Below the pieces are notes generated by a model. That model had not been told where the DNA came from. It made no database searches and saw only the letters and a list, made by a program, of their open reading frames with translations. A stretch of 64,000 nt of DNA from Ganoderma boninense. Taxonomy: Eukaryota; Basidiomycota; Agaricomycetes; Polyporales; Polyporaceae. Position 1 is the first letter of the stretch, and every line of letters starts with the position of its first letter. The stretch covers positions 2,790,001-2,854,000 of the forward strand of contig CM035307.1 of NCBI GenBank assembly GCA_002900995.3. Direction: 5' to 3'. The position numbers were made by a program, and so were the translations under genes. This document shows positions 32,080-42,280 of this stretch, piece by piece.

Positions 32080-34051
32080 TCAATGTCCAAGGTCCGGAGG
32101 AGGGTTCAAGTTCCTCTCGGGATACCTAGATATCCTTCGGTAAGCTACAAGGAACGTAATCAGAGGTTGAGTACCGACCTCGCTTTGATCCTCGCCCGGA
32201 GGTCTTCCTCGTAGATCTGGTCTGCGCCCAACTGATTGCCAAGGGTCAACCACCTGCAACGCAGTGCCTTATCAGCCACATAGGTCTGTCAGCGCTGAAA
32301 CGATAAACGTACCCCGGGCGCGTATTGTGCTTCCTCCCGAAAATCTCAATCTTACGTCCTCCAGGGCACATACGCTCTATCATCCCGTATACCTCGTCCG
32401 GCTTCCTGCTCGTCTCCCTCACCTCCGACACGACGACGTCGGTGTCCAACCCGCGGTTGACCCACGATGGGAACTTGAGGTTCCCTTGCTCGTCCGTCAC
32501 GGTCTTCACCCCCACGAGCATGTGCTCCTTCGTGTGGTTCAGCCAGTGGCCTGTACGTCCGGTGCGGATGACGCGCTGGAGCTGGTTCGTCTTCACCCAG
32601 ACCACTTCGTCGACGCGTGTGTAGCCCCAGACACGCAAGCACTCGCGCCCAACCTCCATAGCGCGCCCAGTGACCCAGAGGAAGAGAAGACCCTCATCTT
32701 GCAGGGTCGGTATTGGCATGGCGCGCATCTCGTCGTCCGTCATAGTGCCATAAGGTAACTGGGGGATCAACCTATCAGACCACCGGCCACCGAAGGGAAG
32801 ATGATGACACGGACACTCATGTGGATATCCCAAGGGGGGTCAGCCATGATGACGTGGAACTTGCCCAAAACGGAGTAGTCAAATCTGCGTAAATCGCAAT
32901 TGATCCATTGAGGAGGCAGCTGAAGGTCCGAATGCGACAGTAGTGAGCAGATGAGATGACAAGGGAACAGGAGAGCGTACATGCTTCGTCTCCTTGTGCA
33001 CCGGGCCAAGCCCTAGTTCCAACCTGTACAGTTTCCTTCTCGGGGTGAGCCTTTGCTCTGGCACACCCTGACCGTCGTTGATATCCCAATCGACCTCGAA
33101 ATGCAGATAACGACAAGGCGCCTTCTCCTTGCCCCTTCCACCTGCACCCAGACCACTGGGCAAACTGACCGGGCCTTGACCTTGAGCACCATATTGCATC
33201 TGCCTATGGGAAGGCAACGGGGGTATGGAGGGAGACTGTGCGTATGTCGGCTCGGAGTAACAAGTGTTCAGGTAGGAGCAGTGTCCGAGTGCGGGATCGG
33301 TGTGCGGTCGAAGCAGGGGGCGGAAGTGGATGCGGTCGCAGATGGCGGGCATGGATTTGGATGGACTCGTAGGAGTTTGACATTCACGTCGCGCGCGAGT
33401 GCATTCGTCTTTGGTGATTTGGGGACATATGGGTTCGAAGCTGCCCAGGATGGACCGGAACTGGCCCGCAGCACCACAGACGGTCAGCGCGACTCCCAGA
33501 GCGACTGCAAAGTATTGACTGCGACCTACCTGTTCTGCCAGGAGTTTACCCTTGGCAGAGCTCTGCTGCACGAGGGCATAGACCTCCTTCATAGTCTTGT
33601 TCAAACTATCAAGGGTGCTTGGAGGGGCCTTCCACGACTCAGGCTTCTCGACCTCTGGAGTCTCTTCCTCGTCCTTGCCACCCGCAGCTGAATCGTCATC
33701 CTCGTCGACAACGCGCTTCCTCTTCCGACGAAGTGGGGACGCTGGCAGGCGGTCTCCTTGGTCGCGTGAGGGGATTCCAAGCTGGACATCCATAACGGTA
33801 AGACCGCCATCACTGTTCTCCTCCCGGGAGAGAGTAATCTTGCCATCCTCCCATTTCTCCGACAGGTGTTCCAGTATGCGCTCGAGGCGAGCAAGGTCGA
33901 TCAGACGAAGCGGGGAGGGGGCGCATGGTCGGGAAAGAGGCCAGGAGGAGAAAGGTCCTAAGGCGATTATACGGGCAAAGCAAGTCAAAGGAGGATATTG
34001 GGACAGAGACGGCACGAGAAGAGAAGAGGTTTCCTGGAGAGCAGAAGCGGC
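32080..34051 (-). CDS. IME4: IME4/METTL3 m6A methyltransferase (copy 1, 5' end lost in gap)
   Basis: Same gene as the complete copy at 35233-37230, which is described in full there. The catalytic D-P-P-W motif and the C-terminal exons are intact, ending L-N-P-P-P-D-L-G-H at 32080. The 5' exon runs into the N gap. Near 33895-34051 extra or missing bases relative to the other copy (for example in G and A runs) break the frame, as expected of a poor contig end. Confidence 0.85.
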
Positions 34052-34151
34052 NNNNNNNNNNNNNNNNNNNNNNNNNNNNNNNNNNNNNNNNNNNNNNNNN
34101 NNNNNNNNNNNNNNNNNNNNNNNNNNNNNNNNNNNNNNNNNNNNNNNNNNN
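34052..34151. other. assembly gap, 100 N
   Basis: Exactly 100 N, the conventional placeholder for a gap of unknown size. It interrupts copy 1 of the METTL3 gene and is flanked by the duplicated block. Confidence 1.
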
Positions 34152-34771
34152 CGGCAAGGTCCTCCAAGTCGAGGTAGCCCTGCAGCGTCTTCGGGGAGTA
34201 CGCAGCGGGGAGGACGCCCGTGGAGAGGACGCGCTCGAGGTTCACGTTCTGCATGAACGAGGACGGCTGGAGGATCGTGTAGTTCAGCCCGGACTCGATC
34301 AGGTGCTCCTCGACGCTGCCAGAGGCACACTCAGCAACTACAAGAACACAACAGGCTACTTTCCAAGTTGAGATGTGAGACGTACTAGAACTTGGCCTTG
34401 TGGTTCAGCAGTTTCGTGAGCACGGAGAACAGCACGCTGCAGTACACGAAGTGCTTGACTCCCGCCTGCTTCGCGGCGTCGATGAGGGCGATGCCCATCG
34501 CGCTCTCGAGAGCCTGGAACGCGGGCGCATTGTGGAAGACGATGTCGACGCCCGCGAGCGCGGGCGGGAGCGTGCTCGCCTCGAGGTAGTCCCCGAGCGC
34601 GAACGCGCTGTCGGGGAGCTGTGGGTGGCGTGCCTTGACTTTCTTTGCCGCCTCCTGTGACCGCACGAAGAGGCGGAGGTCTGAGGGGGCAACGGAGCCG
34701 GACTCGAGGAGAGCGCGAAGGACGAAGCCAGAAGTGCGCCCAGCGGCACCGGTGATGAGGATAGTAGGCAT
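34152..34771 (-). CDS. NmrA-like protein (copy 2, 3' part lost in gap)
   Basis: The 5' part of the gene at 30590-31614, from the same ATG (34771) to the Y-L-D-L-E-D-L-A segment, where the contig begins. The coding difference seen in the first exon is A-G-V-E versus A-G-V-D. Read as the same gene from an overlapping or allelic contig. Confidence 0.85.
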
Positions 34772-37200
34772 GTTAGGTTGCAGCTGGTGCGTATGCGGAG
34801 GTCAATGGAGGTAGGACTCTAAAGTGAGTCTGGGGACTATATATACCAACGAGAAGCCTACTCAATCGGATTTGCCGCGATGCTTCTAAACATTCTGTTT
34901 TGTCTGCAAAGCGAGTCTCCTTAGAACTCAACCCAGGGGCGACTACGTCAAATCAGACGCAAATCGGAGACGTTGTGGGTCTGATGACGTCCCATGTATT
35001 TCTCTGTCGTATGGCGGGCACGGTTGAGTAATGCCATCCATTCGCTGGCCCGATGCCGTCGAATCGCATTCTCACCGGTGTGAACAGTCTCAAGTCAAGA
35101 CGTTGGCGAAAGATACACATTCCATACGGATACAAGCTACATGTCAGTACATGGGTGGAACGCGAGAGCAAGTGACGACAAAGCTGAGTCCACGAAAGCG
35201 AGACGATTCGTAGGGAAACGAGTCCAATGTGCTCAATGTCCAAGGTCCGGAGGAGGGTTCAAGTTCCTCTCGGGATACCTAGATACCCTTCGGTGAGCCA
35301 TAAGGAACGTAATCAGAGGTTGAGTACCGACCTCGCTTTGATCCTCGCCCGGAGGTCTTCCTCGTAGATCTGGTCTGCGCCCAATTGATTGCCAAGGGTC
35401 AACCACCTGCAACGCAGTGCCTGTCAGCCACCATAGGTCTGTCAGCGCTGAAACGATAAACGTACCCAGGGCGCGTATTGTGCTTCCTCCCGAAAATCTC
35501 AATCTTACGTCCTCCAGGGCACATACGCTCTATCATTCCGTATACCTCGTCCGGCTTCCTGCTCGTCTCCCTCACCTCCGACACGACGACGTCGGTGTCC
35601 AGCCCGCGGTTGACCCACGATGGGAACTTGAGGTTCCCTTGCTCGTCCGTCACGGTCTTCACCCCGACGAGCATGTGCTCCTTCGTGTGGTTCAACCAGT
35701 GGCCTGTACGTCCGGTGCGGATGACGCGCTGGAGCTGGTTCGTCTTCACCCAGACCACCTCGTCGACACGGGTGTAACCCCAAACACGCAAGCACTCGCG
35801 TCCGACCTCCATAGCGCGCCCAGTGACCCAGAGGAAGAGAAGACCCTCGTCTTGGAGGGTGGGTATTGGCATGGCGCGCATCTCGTCGTCCGTCATAGTG
35901 CCATAGGGTAACTGGGGGATCAACCTGTCAGACCACCGGCCACCGAAGGGAAGATGATAACACGTACGCTCATGTGGATATCCCAAGGGGGGTCAGCCAT
36001 GATGACATGGAACTTGCCCAAAACGGAGTAGTCAAATCTGCGTAAATCGCAATTGATCCATTGAGGAGGCAGCTGAAGGTCCGAATGCGACAGTGGTGAG
36101 CAGATGAGATGGCAAGGGAACAGGGGGGGTCGTACATGCTTCGTCTCCTTGTGCACCGGGCCAAGCCCTAGTTCCAACCTGTACAGTTTCCTTCTCGGGG
36201 TGAGCCTTTGCTCTGGCACACCCTGACCGTCGTTGATATCCCAATCGACCTCGAAATGCAGATAACGACAAGGCGCCTTCTCCTTGCCCCTTCCACCTGC
36301 ACCCAGGCCGCTGGGCAAACTGACCGGGCCTTGACCTTGAGCACCATATTGCATCTGCCTATGCGAAGGCAATGGGGGGATGGAGGGAGACTGTGCATAT
36401 GTCGGCTCGGAGTAACAAGTGTTCAAGTAGGAGCAGTGTCCGAGTGCGGGATCGGTGTGCGGTCGGAGGAGGGGGCGGAAGTGGATGCGGTCGCAGATGG
36501 CGGGCATGGATTTGGATGGACTCGTAGGAGTTTGATATTCACGTCGCGCACGGGTGCACTCGTCTTTGGTGATTTGGGGACATATAGGTTCGAAGCTGCC
36601 CAGGATGGAACGGAACTGGCCCGCAGCACCACAGACGGTCAGTGCGGCTCCGAGAGCGATTGCAATGTAGTGGCGACCTACTTGTTCTGCCAGGAGTTTA
36701 CCCTTGGCAGAGCTCTGCTGCACGAGGGCATAGACCTCCTTCATAGTCTTGTTCAGACTATCGAGGGTGCTTGGAGGGGCCTTCCACGACTCAGGCTTCT
36801 CGACCTCTGGAGTCTCTTCCTCGTCTTTGCCACCCGCAGCTGAATCGTCATCCTCGTCGACAACGCGCTTCCTCTTCCGACGAAGTGGGGACGCTGGCAG
36901 GCGGTCTCCTTGGTCGCGTGAGGGGATTCCAAGCTGGACATCCATAACGGTAAGAGCGCCATCACTGTTCTCCTCCCGGGAGAGAGTAATCTTGCCATCC
37001 TCCCATTTCTCCGACAGGTGTTCCAGTATGCGCTCGAGGCGAGCAAGGTCGATCAGACGAAAGCGGGGAGGGGGCGCATGGTCGGGAAAGAGGCCAGGAG
37101 GAGAAGGTCCTAAGGCGATTATACGGGCAAGCAAGTCAAAGGAGGATATTGGGACAGAGACGGCACGAGAAGAGAAGAGGTTCTGAAGAGCAGAAGCGGC
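34152..37200. repeat. right copy of duplicated block 1 (contig start)
   Basis: Matches 30995-34051 in the same orientation. The match starts with the first base after the gap and ends at the same 11-base string that ends the left copy (gcagaagcggc). Confidence 0.9.
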
Positions 37201-37230
37201 CACTAGTCTGAGCTTGTCCTCGACCGACAT
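35233..37230 (-). CDS. IME4: IME4/METTL3-type mRNA N6-adenosine methyltransferase (complete copy)
   Basis: Catalytic subunit of the m6A writer complex. Start at M-S-V-E-D-K-L (37230). The N-terminal half has a leader helix, an acidic stretch with an R-R-K-R-K-R nuclear signal, and a zinc-finger region: [34 protein letters not shown]. The MT-A70 domain follows: [19 protein letters not shown] with the catalytic [45 protein letters not shown] and I-E-I-F-G-R-K-H-N. The D-P-P-W and complete zinc region favour METTL3/Ime4 over the inactive METTL14 type. Introns are short; one at about 36614-36679 removes a frame-neutral hydrophobic stretch. The 32080-34051 copy is the same gene. Confidence 0.93.
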
Positions 37231-37782
37231 GAGGCTAGTCCTGAGCAGATCCGAGTCGTGTCGCGCTCAAGCCAAGCGTCCCTTCGAGCGCGCTCTCCAA
37301 CACTCGCGCTCAGAGTCACGTGCTTCCCACCCGCGAGTTGAACAAAATGCAAAACCCTGCCGACCGCTACGCCGCATGCGGGGCCATGCACTAGCGGCAG
37401 GAGGTGGTGCAATCAGACAACCCCCTCGCCTTTTACTAGGGGGTTCCGTGTTCTGCCTCCATCATAATGCCGCTATACGAATTTTTCAGATCCTAGCTCT
37501 TTCTGAGCTTCTGCCTCCTAGCAGGCAATCTCTGGTATTCTTTTTCTCGAACCCCGCTTTATGCTGCTCACCTACTCAGTACTCTCAATATTCGAGTCCC
37601 TCTCTTCCACATATTTACAGCTTAGGTTGGATCCCTGAACATTCGCCCAGGCCGACCGTGAGCAGTTGGACTTCAAAACTTGGTCAATCAAAGTTCATTG
37701 CATTCGTTACATTCCAGCCTCCATTCAAGTTCCAGATATTCTGACTACCAGTATGTTCCTTTCGACCTCTGCTTCTTGCAGC
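37231..37782. other. intergenic, no gene seen
   Basis: Between the start of METTL3 and the stop of the GST gene, both on the minus strand. Contains a CT-rich, AT-richer stretch that is probably the METTL3 promoter and the GST 3' region. Confidence 0.4.
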
Positions 37783-38721
37783 TCACACCTTGATACCGGC
37801 TTGGAACCCAGGGCGAGCTTCGGCGGCCTCAACCCATGCCTATCCAAGTTCACAACGTCAGTACTATGAATGCCACCCGGAGGACCCCAAGTCAATTCCT
37901 TACCTTGAGGCGAGGCCACTCATCGAGAGTCTCAATCCCCGCGATCTTGTGGAACCTAATCCACGGGATGACGTTCAAGTCTGCGATGCTGTACCGACCA
38001 CGGCCGGGCCCAGCAAGCCAGTCGCGGTCCTGAAGGCGGATCTCGATGACACCGTAAAGGCGCTTCGTCTCCTCCAAGTAGCCTGTATGCGTGCAATTGT
38101 CGCGTGAGTACTCTTCCATTGCAACGGAACAGGTTCATTAAATGGTGGACTGACGCTTCTTGGCGTAAGGAATCTGCTCGGGCGCGTACTTGTTGAAGTG
38201 GTTCGACTGGCCCTGCATCGGGCCAACGCCGCCGTGCTACAACAAAAGTCCCAGGATCAACGCTCAATCGTCAGCTGTATAGGGTAGGGGGGACAAGGCA
38301 CTCACGGCGAAGAAGATCCACTGCAACATCTCGCTGTAGTCGTCGGCTTCGGTCTTGGGGTCGAACCCGAACTTGTTGTCCTTGTCATAGTGCTGCCACA
38401 GGTACAAGTTGATCGCAGCCGACTCGAACACGTTGAAGTTGTTCCGGGAGCGGTCGACGATCGTCGGGATGCGGCCGTTGGGGTTCAGGTTGATGAACCA
38501 GGGCTCCTTCTGGACGTTCGACCGGATGTCGATTGACTTCGCGCTGTGGTACGGCATGGTGATCAACCCAGTCCCTGTTCGCGAGATAAATGGACTTGGA
38601 AAGTCGGTACTTACTCGTATTGGAGGCCGTACGCAAGCTTGAGCTCCTCAAGGAAGACAGAAACCTTGTGGCCATTGGGTGTGGGAGCGGTGTAGAGGAT
38701 GATGGGGGCTTCACTGGACAT
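37783..38721 (-). CDS. URE2p-like glutathione S-transferase
   Basis: Starts [22 protein letters not shown] at 38721, a thioredoxin-fold GST N domain. After an intron it continues with [16 protein letters not shown] and [10 protein letters not shown], the cis-Pro and glutathione-binding S/E pair. The C domain has [25 protein letters not shown] and [11 protein letters not shown], ending [12 protein letters not shown] at 37783. The T-P-N-G-x-K start is that of the Ure2p/GTT class, expanded in wood-decay fungi for detoxification of extractives. It lies on the only part of the middle contig that is not duplicated. Confidence 0.9.
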
Positions 38722-40188
38722 GATGTGTTTGTAGATTGACTGCAAGCGGACTATGGGACCTGGGATAGAGAGCATCAAAGACACTCGGTTCTTATATACC
38801 CCGTAGTGAAGCATACACACGGTAGTCCTGGCGTTCTCTATGTCATCTTCGGTGTTCCCTGGTCACGTCATCGCTGTAAATCGCTGCTCTGTAAGCGGTT
38901 CTCCTACCTATCCGCTCGACCATTGTACTTCTCAAATCAGTCGGAATGCTTAATCCATCGCTGACTCACATTGAACCGTTTATCGGGGAATAATAAAACG
39001 TCAAAGCAGCTTCTTCAGGGCTGAATAAGTCGATACCAAACGCCGAGGGAATAGCAATAGGGTTCGATCCACATGGACCTCGTTACCAACATGACTCAGC
39101 AGCGTTCGGGCATAGTGTCGGCCATGGTGGTCTTCATCGAACATAGTAAAACGGCACGTCCACGCATACAATGATAGCTTGAACTGCAGTGCACCTTCCT
39201 ACATCCTGAAGAGAGATCGATGGCACAGAGGACAGTCATAGGGAGGTGTTTCCATTTCCATGGTCACTCTGTATCCGGACCTTGTGCATAGCGGATACCC
39301 CAGGATATATCTGGACCATCCCTAGTTGGAACTCAGGCTGACAGAGGCTATGCTGGCAACAATCCCCTCGATGCCATGTACTTCAGACCTATTACTCGCT
39401 GGCCGCCCAACTGGAAGGGCTTCTGTCTATAGCCAACACAGTCAGCAAACCTCATTAACAGCAGCGAGAAGGGTTACTCATACGTAGAAACTTCCACTGC
39501 ATCGAACCAGGGTCCTGTGAGGTTCGAGGCTTTAAAAGCGCCGTGAAGAAGTCATGAGAACTACCTATCCTGCTTGCCGCACGATTCATTGGCGTGATGC
39601 CATTAGCAGTGCCAACCCAAGGACATGTATGCAGTCGTTAACAGTGTCCACGTACCCGTCATGGGCCTCCAGGAATACACACTGTGTTGTGTGGTGCGCG
39701 GAGGGATTCTTCGCGGGAGGTCATAAAGTTCAACGGATAGAAAGGTGCCGCGATTAAGTCGACCACCTTACACATGACCCCCGATGCGCCCAGCTAGTCA
39801 CGGCCTGACAATTTCCATCAGGAACCCCGCGAGTTGGTGGGAGAAGGCCCATCACCGTGTCTTTCTGCCCAACAGAAGTCACCACTGCCTCGGTATGGTT
39901 AAGATTCAACATGAATGGCTGCTTTCAATTGGCGAAATGTATGGTAATGCCAGTTTTACAGATTAAGGGTCTGGAGTGAGGTGTCAGTGTATACAGAACA
40001 AGGCGGAAGACGCAATGAACGAACCTAATCTCCAGCAACAATGCCGAGGTCCTGCCCCTTCTCCTTGCAGAAGTCTCGGCGTGGCCCTTGTGGGATGTGG
40101 TGCAGACGAGACAGGAGTTGCAATATGCCGGGGTACAAACAGTGCAGACGAGGAAAGATCGTGCGCGAGTGGTGGGGACGACCAGTGC
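38722..40188. other. 1.5-kb gene-poor stretch, possibly an eroded gene
   Basis: No intact gene. On the minus strand around 39510-39630 a short frame reads G-T-A-N-G-I-T-P-M-N-R-A-A-S, faintly like an ankyrin-type repeat, but stops interrupt all frames. The stretch recurs at 45560-47022 with SNPs and an extra insertion. It may be a dead gene or ordinary intergenic DNA. Confidence 0.3.
38792..38798 (-). promoter_or_regulatory. candidate TATA box of the GST gene
   Basis: TATATAA on the minus strand, about 71 bp upstream of the ATG at 38721. This is a usual distance for a fungal core promoter. Confidence 0.45.
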
Positions 40189-40510
40189 CTAAGCCGAAGC
40201 TGGGGTTGTTTGTTCCGGAGCCTTGGGTGGAGGGGGAGGGAGGTCAACGTTGTTACCCCTAAACCTTTTCCTCATATCCAGCTGCACTGTACGTCAGCGT
40301 TCAAGTACAAACCGTTCGCAGTGACGAGAAACATACCATTCCGCGCTTGCACTCAAAGGTCGCTTTTCGCAGGGACTGGCACGCCTCAGGAAGCTCATCT
40401 GTATGGTTCTTCAAGCAGTCTGAGGGAAGATTCCCCTGCTTGAGGACACAGTCGGAGTGCAGCAGGCAGTCCTTGAGTGCGTCTAGGAGGTGTGAGCAGG
40501 AGGAGGACAT
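40189..40510 (-). CDS. PET191: COA5/PET191 cytochrome c oxidase assembly factor (copy 1)
   Basis: A small twin-Cys protein of the mitochondrial intermembrane space needed for complex IV assembly. Start M-S-S-S-C-S-H-L at 40510. Cysteines are spaced as in the family: A-L-K-D-C-L, H-S-D-C-V, P-S-D-C-L, P-E-A-C-Q-S-L-R-K, F-E-C-K-R-G-M. One intron of about 60 nt is followed by L-D-M-R-K-R-F-R-G-N, which is nearly invariant in PET191, and a Pro-rich tail ending at 40189. It is divergent from IBA57 with 100 bp between start codons. Duplicated at 47023-47344. Confidence 0.92.
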
Positions 40511-40610
40511 GGATCGCAGGCAAGGTGCACGGCCCGGAGGCGCCGAGACTGCGACGCGACTTGTGACGCGGTCTGGACTCCCCTCGCTAAGCCTCTCTCT
40601 GGGGCTCACG

Positions 40611-41960
40611 ATGCCATTGCCTGCCATCCTTCGCTCCCTTGTACGAAATACGCCCTCGGCCGCTCACATCCCGCACAGGGCTGTCATATCCGTTTCTGGG
40701 TCGCAGGCCGCGGAGTTCTTGAATGGTCTGACGGCTGCTTCTGTCCCAGGACATCCTCAGAGCCACTTCTACTCGGCGTTCCTACACGCGCAGGTACGGC
40801 GTCGTCCCATCTTAACCAGTCAGTGACTGATTCCTACGACTTTAGGGAAGGGTTCTTCACGACATATTCATTTGGGCGCAAACCACTCCGAAGGGTCGCC
40901 CGGAATACCTCATCGAACACGATGGACGGCCGTCCGAAGCACCGCCTGTCCTCCCGATGCTCAAGCGTTATGTTCTGCGATCCAAGGTGAAGATCAAGGA
41001 CGTCACAGAAGAATACGACGTCTGGCAAGCCTGGGGATCCGAGGTGAAACACATTTGGGAGACTGAACGGCAGTGGGACTTCGCGCGAAGTGGGGTAATC
41101 GAGCCCCGCTGGGACAAGGACGGGGAGTGGCCCTGGGGCTCCACCGTAGGGCTCCTGAGGGACAGGAGGGCGGTGGGTATGGGCCATAGATTGTTGGTGC
41201 GGAAGGGAACGCGTCGTAAGTAGCTCGTTACGACATTCAAGGTGCGGTAATAGTAACGTTCTTCCCAACCGAATCACAGCGAAGGAGGCGGAGAGTCATG
41301 ATGTGGTCGAACCGGAGGCATACCTCTTGCATCGAATATTGCACGGTGTTCCCGAAGGCTCCACAGATATTCCCCCCACGCACTCGTTCCCTATGGATTC
41401 AAATATGGATGTTATGGGAGGACGTGAGTCGCTCTTACAGACCCATGCGACTTGGTCTTGCTGACAAATATATACACTTTGTGTAGTGGACTTCCGGAAA
41501 GGTTGTTATGTTGGTCAAGAGTTGACAGTTCGGACATATCATACGGGTCAACTCAGGAAGAGGATCCTCCCTGTGGTCCTGCATAAACCGGATACCTCGT
41601 GCGTCGTTTTTGTTAGCCGCACTCACTCGCCGCGCTCATCCATGACCACTTAGACTGTCAAGTTTGGAAGCACTTCCTCAGGACATTCCCTCAGTGCCGC
41701 CAGAGTCAGACATCCGCCCGCAGCTGCTCCAAACCGCAGACGGCACACCTAGACCGCGACCGCGCGGAACAGGAAAATTATTGAGTTCGACGCAAGGTGT
41801 CGGGCTCGCACTGTTACGGTTGGAACAAGTTGAAGCTGTAGAGCAAGGCAAAGCGAAGTTTTCCTTGAGCAGTCCGACAGAAGGCGGCGAGCTCGCAGTG
41901 ACTCCATACTGGCCAGATTGGTGGCCACCACAACCACAATGCGAGTCTGAATTGGATTAG
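40611..41960 (+). CDS. IBA57: IBA57/CAF17 mitochondrial Fe-S assembly protein (copy 1)
   Basis: A GcvT-like folate-binding protein that acts late in mitochondrial [4Fe-4S] cluster assembly. ATG at 40611. The first exon has [16 protein letters not shown] and F-Y-S-A-F-L-H-A-Q, then [10 protein letters not shown] after a short intron. The diagnostic motif [13 protein letters not shown] is at about 41500-41535. The C terminus ([12 protein letters not shown], then P-Y-W-P-D-W-W) ends at 41960 after a last intron. Length and motif order fit the family. Duplicated at 47445-48793. Confidence 0.9.
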
Positions 41961-42280
41961 CTAGATGTCGACTACATACAAGGCCCATTTGGATCTATAT
42001 GTGTACTGCAGTATAATGATAACATCACCCACTGCTCAGTGAACCTCAGAGATGTTCTGCGGAGTGGGTGTGCGCCGATAGCCACATGTGGACCCGAACG
42101 GCAGTACGCCAGGGATCGCTCTGGACACGATGGGATCTCGCGTTTGAGCAGCGCGCCTGGACGCGACCGCCGCCGACTCACGCTCTCTGGCAGACCTCTC
42201 TCGGTGCCGGCTTCTGCTGCACCTCAACGTTGCTGGGATGTGTCTTGACTTGTTCCCGCTCTAGTCCCTTTCCACATAAC

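Larger units (their letters stand above)
30995..34051. repeat. left copy of duplicated block 1 (contig end)
   Basis: About 3.06 kb, near-identical and same-direction with 34152-37200. It ends directly at the first N gap. Differences are SNPs and single-base indels that become denser toward the gap. Interpreted as overlapping contig ends or alleles, not a real tandem duplication. Confidence 0.9.

Noticed and set aside
33053..33691. 212-residue plus-strand frame opposite METTL3 (also at 36208-36843)
   Set aside because: Antisense shadow of the METTL3 exons. It recurs only because the block is shown twice.
39055..39080. B-box-like sequence (ggttcgatcc) suggesting a tRNA gene
   Set aside because: No A box at the right distance, the T-stem bases do not pair and no acceptor stem can be formed.
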